The translations under genes and the position numbers were made by a program. The notes below the pieces were generated by a model that searched no databases, was not told the origin of the DNA, and saw only the letters and a list, made by a program, of their open reading frames with translations. A DNA stretch of 38,744 bases from an uncultured bacterium (lineage in GTDB: Bacteria > Patescibacteriota > Minisyncoccia > Phycocordibacterales > CAIJYI01). This document shows positions 30,883 through 38,376 of the stretch, one piece after another; within the stretch, counting starts at the first letter, position 1; the number at the start of each line of letters is the position of its first letter. The stretch spans positions 1-38,744 of the forward strand of contig CAIJYI010000036.1 in the NCBI GenBank assembly GCA_903824855.1. Reading direction: 5' to 3'.

Positions 30883-30911
30883 ATTATATATTATTTAAAA
30901 CATTTTGTCAA
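30883..30911 (-). promoter_or_regulatory. Consensus promoter of the lipoprotein gene
   Basis: Minus strand TTGACA (30911-30906), exactly 17 bases, TATAAT (30888-30883). Confidence 0.9.
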
Positions 30912-31008
30912 GTAACAAATAGATTTTATGTAAAACCCCGGTTTATTGAAAAAAAGGGCCTTTATTCGCCGATTAAAAAATGAATTTTCAGGTTTTTACG
31001 TTTCATTA

Positions 31009-31036
31009 TTGACAATGAGTCTGATTATGCTAGTAT
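31009..31036 (+). promoter_or_regulatory. Promoter of rpsP, leaderless type
   Basis: TTGACA (31009-31014), 16-base spacer, TAGTAT (31031-31036), then 7 bases to the ATG. There is no room for a Shine-Dalgarno leader. Confidence 0.75.
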
Positions 31037-31043
31037 TACGACT

Positions 31044-31346
31044 ATGTTAAAAATTAGATTACAACGAGTGGGAAGAAAAAATGATCCGTCCTTTCGGGTT
31101 GTCTTAACCGACTCCAAAAACGCAGCGCGAAGCAATAAATTCCACGAAATTCTTGGATCCTACGATTCACGAAAAGGGGAGCCTGTTATTTCCGCAGAAC
31201 GCGTGAAATATTGGATGTCTGTCGGAGCAAAACCTTCAGGAACTGTTCATAACCTTTTGGTTGGCAGTAAGATTATCGAAGGAAAGAAAATCAACGTTCT
31301 CTCAAAGAAATCTCCTATTCGCCCTGAAACAGTCCCACAGGCCTAA
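31044..31346 (+). CDS. rpsP: 30S ribosomal protein S16
   Basis: 100 aa. Starts MLKIRLQRVGRKNDPSFRVVLTDSK, the S16 signature, followed by ILGSYDSRKGEPVISAERVKYWMSVGAKPSGTVHNLL. Part of the 30S body, needed for assembly. First gene of the rpsP-khpA-trmD group, but khpA and trmD each have their own promoter signals here. Confidence 0.97.
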   Translation: MLKIRLQRVGRKNDPSFRVVLTDSKNAARSNKFHEILGSYDSRKGEPVISAERVKYWMSVGAKPSGTVHNLLVGSKIIEGKKINVLSKKSPIRPETVPQA

Positions 31347-31392
31347 TAATTGAGGCAAATTGAGCTATCCACAGAGGAAAGCTTGTTTTGCG

Positions 31393-31420
31393 TTGACTTT
31401 TAGGTGAATATGACTATAAT
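31393..31420 (+). promoter_or_regulatory. Promoter of khpA
   Basis: TTGACT (31393-31398), 16-base spacer, TATAAT (31415-31420). The leader of about 68 bases has partly self-complementary segments (AGGAGCAACG near 31430 and CGTTCCTCT near 31459). Confidence 0.75.
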
Positions 31421-31494
31421 AGATAGTCAAGGAGCAACGGTCGTTTTGGTCGACTATCGTTCCTCTTATTAAAAGAAAAGTAAGAATCAGCAAA

Positions 31495-31815
31495 ATGGAA
31501 AAGCATTCTGATCAAGAGTTTCTTGAGTTTGTCGTTAAAAGCTTGGTAGACAACCCGTCTGCCGTAAAGATTAATCGTGCCGTAGATGAAATGGGGGTAC
31601 TTTTAGTTCTTGATGTTGACCCGCAGGATATGGGCAAAATAATCGGTCGTGGTGGAAAGACGGCGCAAGCCATTCGTTCTCTCCTTCGCGTAGTCGGAAT
31701 GAAGAATCACGCTCGCGTTACCTTAAAGGTAAATGAGCCGGTTGGAAGCACTAGAGTACCGAGTCACTCTTCTACACAATCTGTAGATGACGCCCTCGAA
31801 GATCTGAAACTCTAA
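31495..31815 (+). CDS. khpA: KH-domain RNA-binding protein KhpA-like
   Basis: 106 aa; the usual protein is ~75-80 aa, so there is a C-terminal Ser/Thr-rich extension (~80-106). KH domain with the GxxG loop in MGKIIGRGGKTAQAIRSLL (~43-60). The start MEKHSDQEFLEFVVKSLVDNP matches the YlqC/KhpA family, usually encoded between rpsP and rimM/trmD. It binds RNA, in other bacteria often together with KhpB (Jag), affecting division and translation. Confidence 0.93.
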   Translation: MEKHSDQEFLEFVVKSLVDNPSAVKINRAVDEMGVLLVLDVDPQDMGKIIGRGGKTAQAIRSLLRVVGMKNHARVTLKVNEPVGSTRVPSHSSTQSVDDALEDLKL

Positions 31816-31837
31816 TTTTAAATTATATTCTATTCTC

Positions 31838-31868
31838 AAAAACCGTTTCCGTAAGGAAGCGGTTTTTG
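31838..31868 (+). terminator. Intrinsic terminator after khpA
   Basis: 13-bp stem AAAAACCGTTTCC / GGAAGCGGTTTTT (one T-G pair) with a GTAA loop and T-rich end. It separates khpA from trmD. Confidence 0.85.
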
Positions 31869-31897
31869 TTTGACAAAGATAATAATATATCGTAGCC

Positions 31898-31903
31898 TAT
31901 AAT
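31898..31903 (+). promoter_or_regulatory. -10 box of trmD, leaderless type
   Basis: Perfect TATAAT, 5 bases before the ATG at 31909. A TTGACA at 31870 is 22 bases upstream, too far for a normal promoter. Confidence 0.55.
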
Positions 31904-31908
31904 GACTT

Positions 31909-32586
31909 ATGCTTACATATCACGTCATCTCTTTATTTCCCGAATCTCTTACCTCATATATTAACGAGTCTATTTTGTCGCGTGCACAGGAAAAAAAATT
32001 AATAAACATTAAAACATATAATCCGAGAGACTTCGCGGAAATTACCGGTGGTTGGAGAAAAAAAGTTGACGGAAAGCCCTATAGCGGAGGTCCGGGAATG
32101 GTACTTTTGCCCGGTCCGGTTTTGAGAGCAGTTGCAAAAGCAAAGGGAAGAGCGAGTACAAAAAAGAAATTTAAAATAATAATTTTTTCTCCGGGCGGAA
32201 CAATGTTTACGAATACGTACGCGAAAAATATTGTTGATAAAAAGATTACCGATATTATTATGATATGTGGTCGTTATGAAGGAATCGACGCACGCGTAAA
32301 AAAAATATTGAAAGCTGAAGAAGTTTCCATTGGTGATTATGTTTTAACGGGAGGGGAATTACCTGCGATGATTTGCATGGATGCTATTTCAAGGCAGATA
32401 AAAGGTGTCTTGGGAAAATTTGAATCATTGGAAGAAAATCGTGTATCCAGTCATGAAGTTTATACACGACCGGAGATTTTTGAATACAATAAAAAGAAAT
32501 ATAAAGTCCCGGAAGTTCTTCTCTCCGGCGATCACAAAAAAATCGAAGAATGGAAAATGAAATCAAAACAAGCCGAAAACAAATAA
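31909..32586 (+). CDS. trmD: tRNA (guanine-N1)-methyltransferase
   Basis: 225 aa. SPOUT trefoil-knot enzyme that makes m1G37 in tRNA and prevents frameshifting. Conserved parts: YHVISLFPE start, GGWRKKVDGKPYSGGPGMVLLPGPV, MICGRYEGIDARV, and GDYVLTGGELPAM (knot and AdoMet site), then the C-terminal domain EVYTRPEIFEY with VPEVLLSGDHKKIEEWK. All are intact. rimM, usually next to it, is absent. Confidence 0.97.
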   Translation: MLTYHVISLFPESLTSYINESILSRAQEKKLINIKTYNPRDFAEITGGWRKKVDGKPYSGGPGMVLLPGPVLRAVAKAKGRASTKKKFKIIIFSPGGTMFTNTYAKNIVDKKITDIIMICGRYEGIDARVKKILKAEEVSIGDYVLTGGELPAMICMDAISRQIKGVLGKFESLEENRVSSHEVYTRPEIFEYNKKKYKVPEVLLSGDHKKIEEWKMKSKQAENK

Positions 32587-32608
32587 TCTATTTACTGCGA
32601 TTCAAACC

Positions 32609-32637
32609 TTGACAGAATATGATTATAAGAGTATGGT
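32609..32637 (+). promoter_or_regulatory. Promoter of the 82-aa gene
   Basis: TTGACA (32609-32614), 17 bases, TATGGT (32632-32637). Confidence 0.7.
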
Positions 32638-32683
32638 TAGAGTCGGTAAGGTTGTAAAAAATAAACCACAATAAGGGGGTTTT

Positions 32684-32932
32684 ATGTACGAAAGATTAGG
32701 TAAGATATTAGATCTTGGATTGGATATCGGCACTATTTTAGAAGAAAGAACCGAAAATAATAAAGGCATCAGTGATGAAACTTTGCGACATGAATTCCTT
32801 GTCAACGAAGTGGTGTATCTAAACCAAGAGAAGATAAAAAAAGATGACCTCGTTTGGTTTTCATTAGTAAAACCATGTGGCGGAAAAGAAATGATTGATA
32901 CCATTAGAAAACCTCTTTTTCCATCTCACTGA
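32684..32932 (+). CDS. Small soluble protein of unknown function (82 aa)
   Basis: ATG 32684 after AAGGGGG; TGA stop. No signal peptide or membrane helix. Mixed charged sequence starting MYERLGKILDLGLDIGTIL, with a single Cys-Gly-Gly (KPCGGKE). Own promoter and terminator make it an independent gene. No family recognised. Confidence 0.65.
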   Translation: MYERLGKILDLGLDIGTILEERTENNKGISDETLRHEFLVNEVVYLNQEKIKKDDLVWFSLVKPCGGKEMIDTIRKPLFPSH

Positions 32933-32947
32933 ACGATATATACTTAG

Positions 32948-32978
32948 AAACGCTTTGATTTTCCAAAGCGTTTTTTTT
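32948..32978 (+). terminator. Intrinsic terminator
   Basis: 10-bp stem AAACGCTTTG / CAAAGCGTTT with a 6-base loop and a run of eight T. Confidence 0.9.
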
Positions 32979-33060
32979 ATGCACTTTTTTTCTGTTGCAT
33001 AGAGAAAAATATGTTATAATTTTAAGAGACATAAATAATTAAATTTATAAAAAAAACACA

Positions 33061-34614
33061 ATGACTTTTTTAAGATTTCTCAAGAGGCATAAAAAAAAGA
33101 TGATATTTTTTATATTTCTCGCCTGCATGATTGCATACGGGGCGTGGAGTATGAGACCGAAACCTCCGGTGTACGATTTTGTTACGGTTACACCGCGCGA
33201 TATCATTCAGGAAGTAAGTGTTACCGGTCGCGTGACTCCTTCAGAAGATGTTTCCCTCGCTTTTCAGGTTGGCGGAAGAGTATCTCAAACTTATGTAAAT
33301 GTCGGAGATTCAGTAAGGGCAGGTGACACACTCGTTTCATTACAAAAAGCCGATATTACGGCAAATCTTGAGCAAGCAAACGCTCGGGTTGCTGCGGAAC
33401 AAGCTCGCCTTAACCAACTTCGAGAAGGAACCAGGCCGGAAGAAATCGACGTTCAAAAAGTCAGAGTGGCAAACGCAAAACTCGCATACGAAAATATTAA
33501 AAAAAATATTATCACAACGAACGCCGATGCTTTTACAAAAACAGACGATGTCATTCGTAATAGTGTTGATAAATTCTTTGTAAATCCGAACAGTTTAAAT
33601 CCTCAGATTATTTTCTCGATGAATGACATTCAAACGCAAACATATCTTGAATCAAATCGAATTGATTTAGGAAGGATGTTCGTTGCGTGGAAGTCAGAGA
33701 ATGCCTCTCTTCAAAATTCATTTGATCCGGCTGTTGTTGCGCTCGCAAAGGATCATCTCGTTCAGACTCGAACGTTCTTAGAAAAAACCGTTGCGGCACT
33801 TGCGACAGCAATTCCAACCACTACGATAACTCAGACAATGATTGATGGTTATAAAACAAATATCTCGGCATCTCGCACTATCATAAATGGGGCTCTCTCA
33901 TCTTTTGAAGCGCAGAACGACGCACTTTCATCCGCTCAATCAAACGTAGATTTGGAAGTTTCCAACCTTGCCTTGAAACAAGCGCCGACACTTCCGGAAA
34001 CGATTTCTGCTCAAGTTGCGATGGTAAATCAAATGCAGGCAAACGTGCTCTCTATTACTGCTGACCTTCAAAAAACAGTTTTGAAGTCTCCCATCGATGG
34101 AGTCATTACTAAACAAGATACGAAAGCAGGAGAAATAGTTTCACCGGGAACGCCAATCATTTCAATTATCTCTAAAGACAAACTTCTTATCGAAGCATTT
34201 ATTCCTGAAGCGGATATTGCAAAAATAAGTATTGGAGATATTGCTTCAGTAACGCTTGATGCCTATGGAGATACGGTAAAATTCAGCGCCACCGTCACTT
34301 TTGTCGATCCAGCCGAAACAATGCTTGAGGGAGTCGCCACCTATAAAATGAAATTCCAATTTACTGAGGAAAACGAAAAAATTAAACCGGGAATGACCGC
34401 CAACGTCGATATCAGAACCGCTAAAAATATCGGAGTTCTTTCTTTGCCTCAGCGTGTCATCATTCGAAAAGATTCGGGTACTTTTGTTCAAGTTCTTGAG
34501 GGGAATGTAATCAAAGAAATTCCTATCGTTTCAGGTCTCCGAGGATCTGATGGAAATACAGAAATACTTTCAGGTTTAAACAAAGGTCAGCAGGTGGTCG
34601 TACCGAAAAATTAA
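33061..34614 (+). CDS. Membrane-fusion protein, MacA-like
   Basis: 517 aa. One N-terminal membrane helix (~14-31), lipoyl half (VSVTGRVTPSEDVSLAF; TYVNVGDSVRAGDTLVSL), long helical hairpin region (~100-330), second lipoyl half (TVLKSPIDGVITKQDTKAGE), beta-barrel, and membrane-proximal domain ending in KGQQVVVPKN. Adaptor for the MacB-like ATPase and permeases encoded next. Paralogue of the adaptor at 3843, sharing the same long hairpin insert. A TATAAT with extended TGT is at ~33015, and the leader is A-rich without a Shine-Dalgarno. Confidence 0.92.
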   Translation: MTFLRFLKRHKKKMIFFIFLACMIAYGAWSMRPKPPVYDFVTVTPRDIIQEVSVTGRVTPSEDVSLAFQVGGRVSQTYVNVGDSVRAGDTLVSLQKADITANLEQANARVAAEQARLNQLREGTRPEEIDVQKVRVANAKLAYENIKKNIITTNADAFTKTDDVIRNSVDKFFVNPNSLNPQIIFSMNDIQTQTYLESNRIDLGRMFVAWKSENASLQNSFDPAVVALAKDHLVQTRTFLEKTVAALATAIPTTTITQTMIDGYKTNISASRTIINGALSSFEAQNDALSSAQSNVDLEVSNLALKQAPTLPETISAQVAMVNQMQANVLSITADLQKTVLKSPIDGVITKQDTKAGEIVSPGTPIISIISKDKLLIEAFIPEADIAKISIGDIASVTLDAYGDTVKFSATVTFVDPAETMLEGVATYKMKFQFTEENEKIKPGMTANVDIRTAKNIGVLSLPQRVIIRKDSGTFVQVLEGNVIKEIPIVSGLRGSDGNTEILSGLNKGQQVVVPKN

Positions 34615-34637
34615 TCAACCAAATTCGTCTTATTTGT

Positions 34638-34684
34638 CGTCGTACTTGATGAACTTGATGAACTTTAAAACTTGATGAACTTAT
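34638..34684 (+). repeat. CTTGATGAA tandem repeat before the ABC ATPase start
   Basis: Three ACTTGATGA units in the order unit, unit, spacer ACTTTAAA, unit, then AACTTATATG. It matches the block at 16399-16445 over ~45 bases with few changes, including the CGTC before it. It fills the gap between the fusion-protein gene and the ATPase start codon. Confidence 0.7.
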
Positions 34685-35404
34685 ATGCCTCTCATTGAAG
34701 TCAAAGATTTAAAAAAGAAATACGATGATGGGGAAATGGCTACCGTCGCTCTTCATGGGGTTTCCTTTGATATACACGAAGGTGAATTCGTAGCTATTAT
34801 GGGGCCATCCGGCTCCGGTAAATCAACATTACTGCATATTCTTGGATTTTTAGATAAACAAACTTCCGGAACGTATCATTTTGACGGAAAATCAATGAAA
34901 ACGTACGGAGAGGAAGAACTTGCCCGTATTCGCAATAAAAAAATGGGTTTTGTTTTTCAGGCGTTCAATCTTTTACCGAGAACTTCCGTGTATGAGAATG
35001 TCCTTTTACCTTTGGTGTATTCAGATATTCCCGAATCTGAGTGGGATATGCGTGTTACGAATGCAATTCATGCCGTTGGCCTTGAAGCTCGCGCCCATCA
35101 TGAGCCATCCGAATTATCCGGCGGAGAAAAACAACGCGCCGCTATTGCCCGCGCCCTTGTGACTGACCCCACGATCATTTTTGCCGATGAACCGACAGGA
35201 AATCTTGACTCAAAATCCGGACAGGCGATTATGGAAATATTACAAGATTTGAATGAAATCGATAATCGCACCATCGTTCTCATCACACACGAAACCTATA
35301 CCGCAGAAAATGCCGAAAGAATAATCCATATGTTAGACGGAGAAATAGAAAGAGACCATCTCGTTCAAAATCGTAAGTCAGCAAGAAAGAAATTTGAGAA
35401 ATAA
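34685..35404 (+). CDS. ABC transporter ATPase, MacB/LolD type
   Basis: 239 aa. Walker A GPSGSGKST (~39-47), Q-loop FVFQAFNLLPR, signature LSGGEKQRAAIARAL (~143-157), Walker B IIFADEPTG, D-loop NLDSKSG and the switch His in LITHE. Belongs to the MacB/LolD/FtsE branch that drives mechanotransmission rather than transport through the membrane. In E. coli MacB the ATPase and permease are fused; here they are separate, as in Gram-positive systems. Followed after 11 bases by the first permease. Confidence 0.95.
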   Translation: MPLIEVKDLKKKYDDGEMATVALHGVSFDIHEGEFVAIMGPSGSGKSTLLHILGFLDKQTSGTYHFDGKSMKTYGEEELARIRNKKMGFVFQAFNLLPRTSVYENVLLPLVYSDIPESEWDMRVTNAIHAVGLEARAHHEPSELSGGEKQRAAIARALVTDPTIIFADEPTGNLDSKSGQAIMEILQDLNEIDNRTIVLITHETYTAENAERIIHMLDGEIERDHLVQNRKSARKKFEK

Positions 35405-35415
35405 AATTTTCGGAA

Positions 35416-36651
35416 ATGCACTGGAAACATATTTTAAAAACAGCACTCCGCGCGCTCGCGGTAAATAAATCTCGCACACTTCTTACTATCCTTGGAATAG
35501 TAATCGGCATTTCGTCTATCATGGTCATTATGTCACTCGGTTCCGGTGCAGAAAATTTGATTATGGGGCAGGTGCAGGGAATTGGCTCAAAAACAATCGG
35601 AATTATTCCAGGGCGTCAGCCTTCCGGACCTTCTGATGTCGCACAAATGTTCACCGATTCCCTGAAGCAAAAAGACGTTGATGCCCTTCGGAAGAAAGAA
35701 AATGTTCCCGAAGCAAATCTCGTGATGCCTCTTGTTGCGGGTGCAGAAACTGCCTCAGTAGGAAATGAAACGTATCGCGTTACTATTTTTGGGGCAACGG
35801 AAGCAATTCAGGGAATTCTCGATGTTTATCCTGATAAAGGAATTTTTTTCAGCGCTGACGACGTGAAAGAATATGGTGCAAATATTGTTATCGGAAGTAA
35901 AATTGCGGAAAAACTTTTTGCCAATGAAGATCCTCTCGGTAAAAAATTGCGCATAAAAGGAAAAAACTTCCGTATCGTTGGGGTGCTCTCATCAAAAGGA
36001 AGTGGCATTTTGAATTTCGATAGCGCTGTTATTCTTCCTTACACTACGGCTCAGCAATATATTACCGGTACAAAATTCTTTCAGCGTATTGTCGTGGAAG
36101 TAATTTCCGAAAGTATGACTGCATCGGCTATTGTAAATATTGAAAACACTATTCGAAATTCTCACAACATAACCGACCCGACAAAAGATGATTTTTTTGT
36201 TGAAACTCCAGCCGATGTTTTGAGTCGTCTGAGTGTTATAACGACTGCGCTCACATTACTTCTGACTTCTCTTGCTGCAATTTCTCTTGTCGTCGGTGGT
36301 ATCGGAATTATGAATATTATGCTCGTTTCTGTTACCGAAAGAACTCGCGAAATCGGCCTCCGCAAAGCTATCGGCGCGTCAGAAAAAGATATCTTACAAC
36401 AATTTCTTTTGGAAGCTGTCATTCTCACTTTCTTCGGAGGAGTCGTCGGAATCGCTTTTGGTTCGGCACTTTCCTATCTATTTGCTTTTGCAATAAATCT
36501 CTCCGGTACGATTAGCTGGACGTTTGTATTCCCGTGGAAGGGCGCCGCTCTTGGTCTCGGAACATCAATCGCCCTCGGACTTTTGTTTGGAATATATCCG
36601 GCCCGTCGAGCCGCGATGATGGAGCCGATTGAGGCGCTCAGAACTGAATAA
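35416..36651 (+). CDS. MacB-like FtsX-family permease 1
   Basis: 411 aa. Membrane helix 1 (~18-40), large extracytoplasmic MacB_PCD domain (~45-270), then three helices of the FtsX domain (~275-405), with GGIGIMNIMLVSVTERTREIGLRKAIGAS, the family signature at the start of the FtsX part. Ends PARRAAMMEPIEALRTE, the conserved C-terminus. Forms the transmembrane dimer with the ATPase. Its downstream paralogue suggests a heterodimer. Confidence 0.94.
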   Translation: MHWKHILKTALRALAVNKSRTLLTILGIVIGISSIMVIMSLGSGAENLIMGQVQGIGSKTIGIIPGRQPSGPSDVAQMFTDSLKQKDVDALRKKENVPEANLVMPLVAGAETASVGNETYRVTIFGATEAIQGILDVYPDKGIFFSADDVKEYGANIVIGSKIAEKLFANEDPLGKKLRIKGKNFRIVGVLSSKGSGILNFDSAVILPYTTAQQYITGTKFFQRIVVEVISESMTASAIVNIENTIRNSHNITDPTKDDFFVETPADVLSRLSVITTALTLLLTSLAAISLVVGGIGIMNIMLVSVTERTREIGLRKAIGASEKDILQQFLLEAVILTFFGGVVGIAFGSALSYLFAFAINLSGTISWTFVFPWKGAALGLGTSIALGLLFGIYPARRAAMMEPIEALRTE

Positions 36652-36663
36652 CATAAACAAAAT

Positions 36664-37899
36664 ATGAGACTCAAACACACCATCAGAATATCTTGGAAAA
36701 GTATAAGCGTAAACAAGTCGCGGTCTGCGCTGACCATTCTTGGTATTGTTATCGGAATCGCTTCTATTATTGCGATTATGTCTCTTGGTGATGGAGCCTC
36801 GGCGCTCATTAAATCTCAGATTGAGGGAATAGGTTCTCAGACCATTTCTATTCAACCGGGAGGCGAGCCGACGAGCGCTTCAGATATGGCGCAAATGTTT
36901 TCCGATTCGCTACAACCGAAAGATATTGATGCACTCAAGATAAAAGAAAATGTTCCGGGGCTTCAATCTATTATGCCCGAGGTGTACGGGGGAGTAACAG
37001 GTTCATATGAAAATCAGACATACAGATTCACGGTAACCGGAGTAACAGAACTTTTTCCCGCCATATTAAATTCATATCCGGAAATCGGGCAATTTTTCAC
37101 AGCTGATGACGTAAAACAATCCGCCACCGTCGCCGTTATCGGAGCAAAAGTAAAAGAAAAACTTTTTTCCGCCGATGATCCGATTGGAAGAAAAATTAAA
37201 ATAAAAGGTGTAAACTTGCGCGTTATTGGAATCTTACCGTCAAAAGGTTCTTCAATAATGAGTTTCGATGATATGGTTATGGTCCCATATACCACCGCGC
37301 AAAATTATATTTTAGGAACAAAACATTTCAATGAAATAATAGTTCTCGCCGATCCGAGTATGCCACTTACCCAAACTGTTTCCGATGTAAAAACAACTCT
37401 CAGAATTTCTCATGATATTACCGACCCAACAAAAGACGATTTTCACGTCGGAACTGCAGCCGATATTCTTGCGCGTATCAGTGTCGTTATGACAGCACTC
37501 ACGCTTCTCCTCGCTTCTGTCGCAGGTATTTCACTCGTCGTCGGAGGCATCGGTATTATGAATATTATGCTCGTTTCTGTTACCGAAAGAACTCGCGAAA
37601 TTGGACTTCGCAAAGCGCTCGGTGCAACCGAACACGAAATCCTCTCACAATTTCTCGCAGAAGCAATAATCTTAACTGCTCTCGGCGGAGTTCTCGGCGT
37701 GCTCTTTGGCGCTTTTGTCTCGCTGTGCTTTGCCATAGCCATCGATAATTTCACCACTATCGCGTGGACCTTCGTTTTCCCAATTCGAGGCGCCGTTATC
37801 GGAATCGCCACCTCTTCCACCATCGGCCTCATCTTCGGTTATTTTCCCGCCAGAAAAGCCGCCAAAAAAGAAGCCATCGAAGCTTTGCGCTATGAGTAA
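36664..37899 (+). CDS. MacB-like FtsX-family permease 2
   Basis: 411 aa, the same length as permease 1 and closely similar along the whole protein, starting 12 bases after it. Same layout: helix 1 (NKSRSALTILGIVIGIASI), MacB_PCD domain, FtsX domain with GGIGIMNIMLVSVTERTREIGLRKALGAT, end PARKAAKKEAIEALRYE. A stretch of 47 bases in the FtsX signature is identical in both genes (36307-36353 and 37555-37601). Substrate unknown: macrolides, peptides, lipoproteins or envelope stress signals are possible for this family. Confidence 0.94.
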   Translation: MRLKHTIRISWKSISVNKSRSALTILGIVIGIASIIAIMSLGDGASALIKSQIEGIGSQTISIQPGGEPTSASDMAQMFSDSLQPKDIDALKIKENVPGLQSIMPEVYGGVTGSYENQTYRFTVTGVTELFPAILNSYPEIGQFFTADDVKQSATVAVIGAKVKEKLFSADDPIGRKIKIKGVNLRVIGILPSKGSSIMSFDDMVMVPYTTAQNYILGTKHFNEIIVLADPSMPLTQTVSDVKTTLRISHDITDPTKDDFHVGTAADILARISVVMTALTLLLASVAGISLVVGGIGIMNIMLVSVTERTREIGLRKALGATEHEILSQFLAEAIILTALGGVLGVLFGAFVSLCFAIAIDNFTTIAWTFVFPIRGAVIGIATSSTIGLIFGYFPARKAAKKEAIEALRYE

Positions 37900-37912
37900 T
37901 TTTAGAATGTAT

Positions 37913-37940
37913 TTGACTTTTTTATAAAAAATTATATAAT
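37913..37940 (+). promoter_or_regulatory. Promoter of the 96-aa gene
   Basis: TTGACT (37913-37918), 16-base spacer, TATAAT (37935-37940). The leader (~37947-38014) is locally GC-rich with a possible hairpin (GCGCTC/GAGC and CCGCC/GGCGTGG). Confidence 0.72.
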
Positions 37941-38014
37941 AAAAAACAGAATTTTAATAAACACAACCCGCCGGCGCTCTTTTTGAGCTATGGCGTGGTA
38001 ATGGGAGGCGGAAA

Positions 38015-38305
38015 ATGTCTGAATTACAGAAAACTAAATTGTGGGATAGTTTAAGTCCTTTATCTGCGAGCGAAGTCGAAATGAAATTGAGATATTCATC
38101 CGATCGCGCTGGGTTTCCAAGATGCACGACAAACAATGGTTGTCCGTTATCATTCGAGCTTATTCTTTTTAACGGGGAAAGAGTTACTGCTTTCGTTGAT
38201 GAAAGTCATCAATATACTTGCGAAGGGAGTTTGTGGATACGAAAAGGTAAAGTTGAGAGTGTTTCTCGGTATCAAGTTGTCGCATGGAAAGAAATAGAAG
38301 AATAA
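38015..38305 (+). CDS. Small protein of unknown function (96 aa)
   Basis: ATG 38015 after GGGAGG. No signal peptide or membrane helix. Predicted beta-rich, with three Cys (PRCTT, NNGCPLSF, QYTCEGS); a structural or metal site is conceivable but unproven. Ends in WKEIEE. Own promoter and terminator. No family recognised. Confidence 0.65.
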   Translation: MSELQKTKLWDSLSPLSASEVEMKLRYSSDRAGFPRCTTNNGCPLSFELILFNGERVTAFVDESHQYTCEGSLWIRKGKVESVSRYQVVAWKEIEE

Positions 38306-38318
38306 CTTTATTAATAAG

Positions 38319-38346
38319 GCGGGGTTTCATGCCTCGCTTTTTTTGT
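38319..38346 (+). terminator. Intrinsic terminator
   Basis: Stem GCGGGG / CCTCGC (one G-T pair), loop TTTCATG, then seven to eight T. Confidence 0.82.
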
Positions 38347-38364
38347 CGCTTTTAGAATTTGCGG

Positions 38365-38370
38365 TATACT
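38365..38370 (+). promoter_or_regulatory. -10 box of rmuC, leaderless type
   Basis: TATACT 6 bases before the ATG; TTGTCG sits 16 bases upstream as a possible -35. No Shine-Dalgarno. Confidence 0.55.
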
Positions 38371-38376
38371 ATAGGT

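Noticed and set aside
31870-31903. TTGACA paired with the trmD TATAAT
   Set aside because: The spacer is 22 bases, too long for a normal sigma-70 promoter; the hexamer also lies in the khpA terminator tail.
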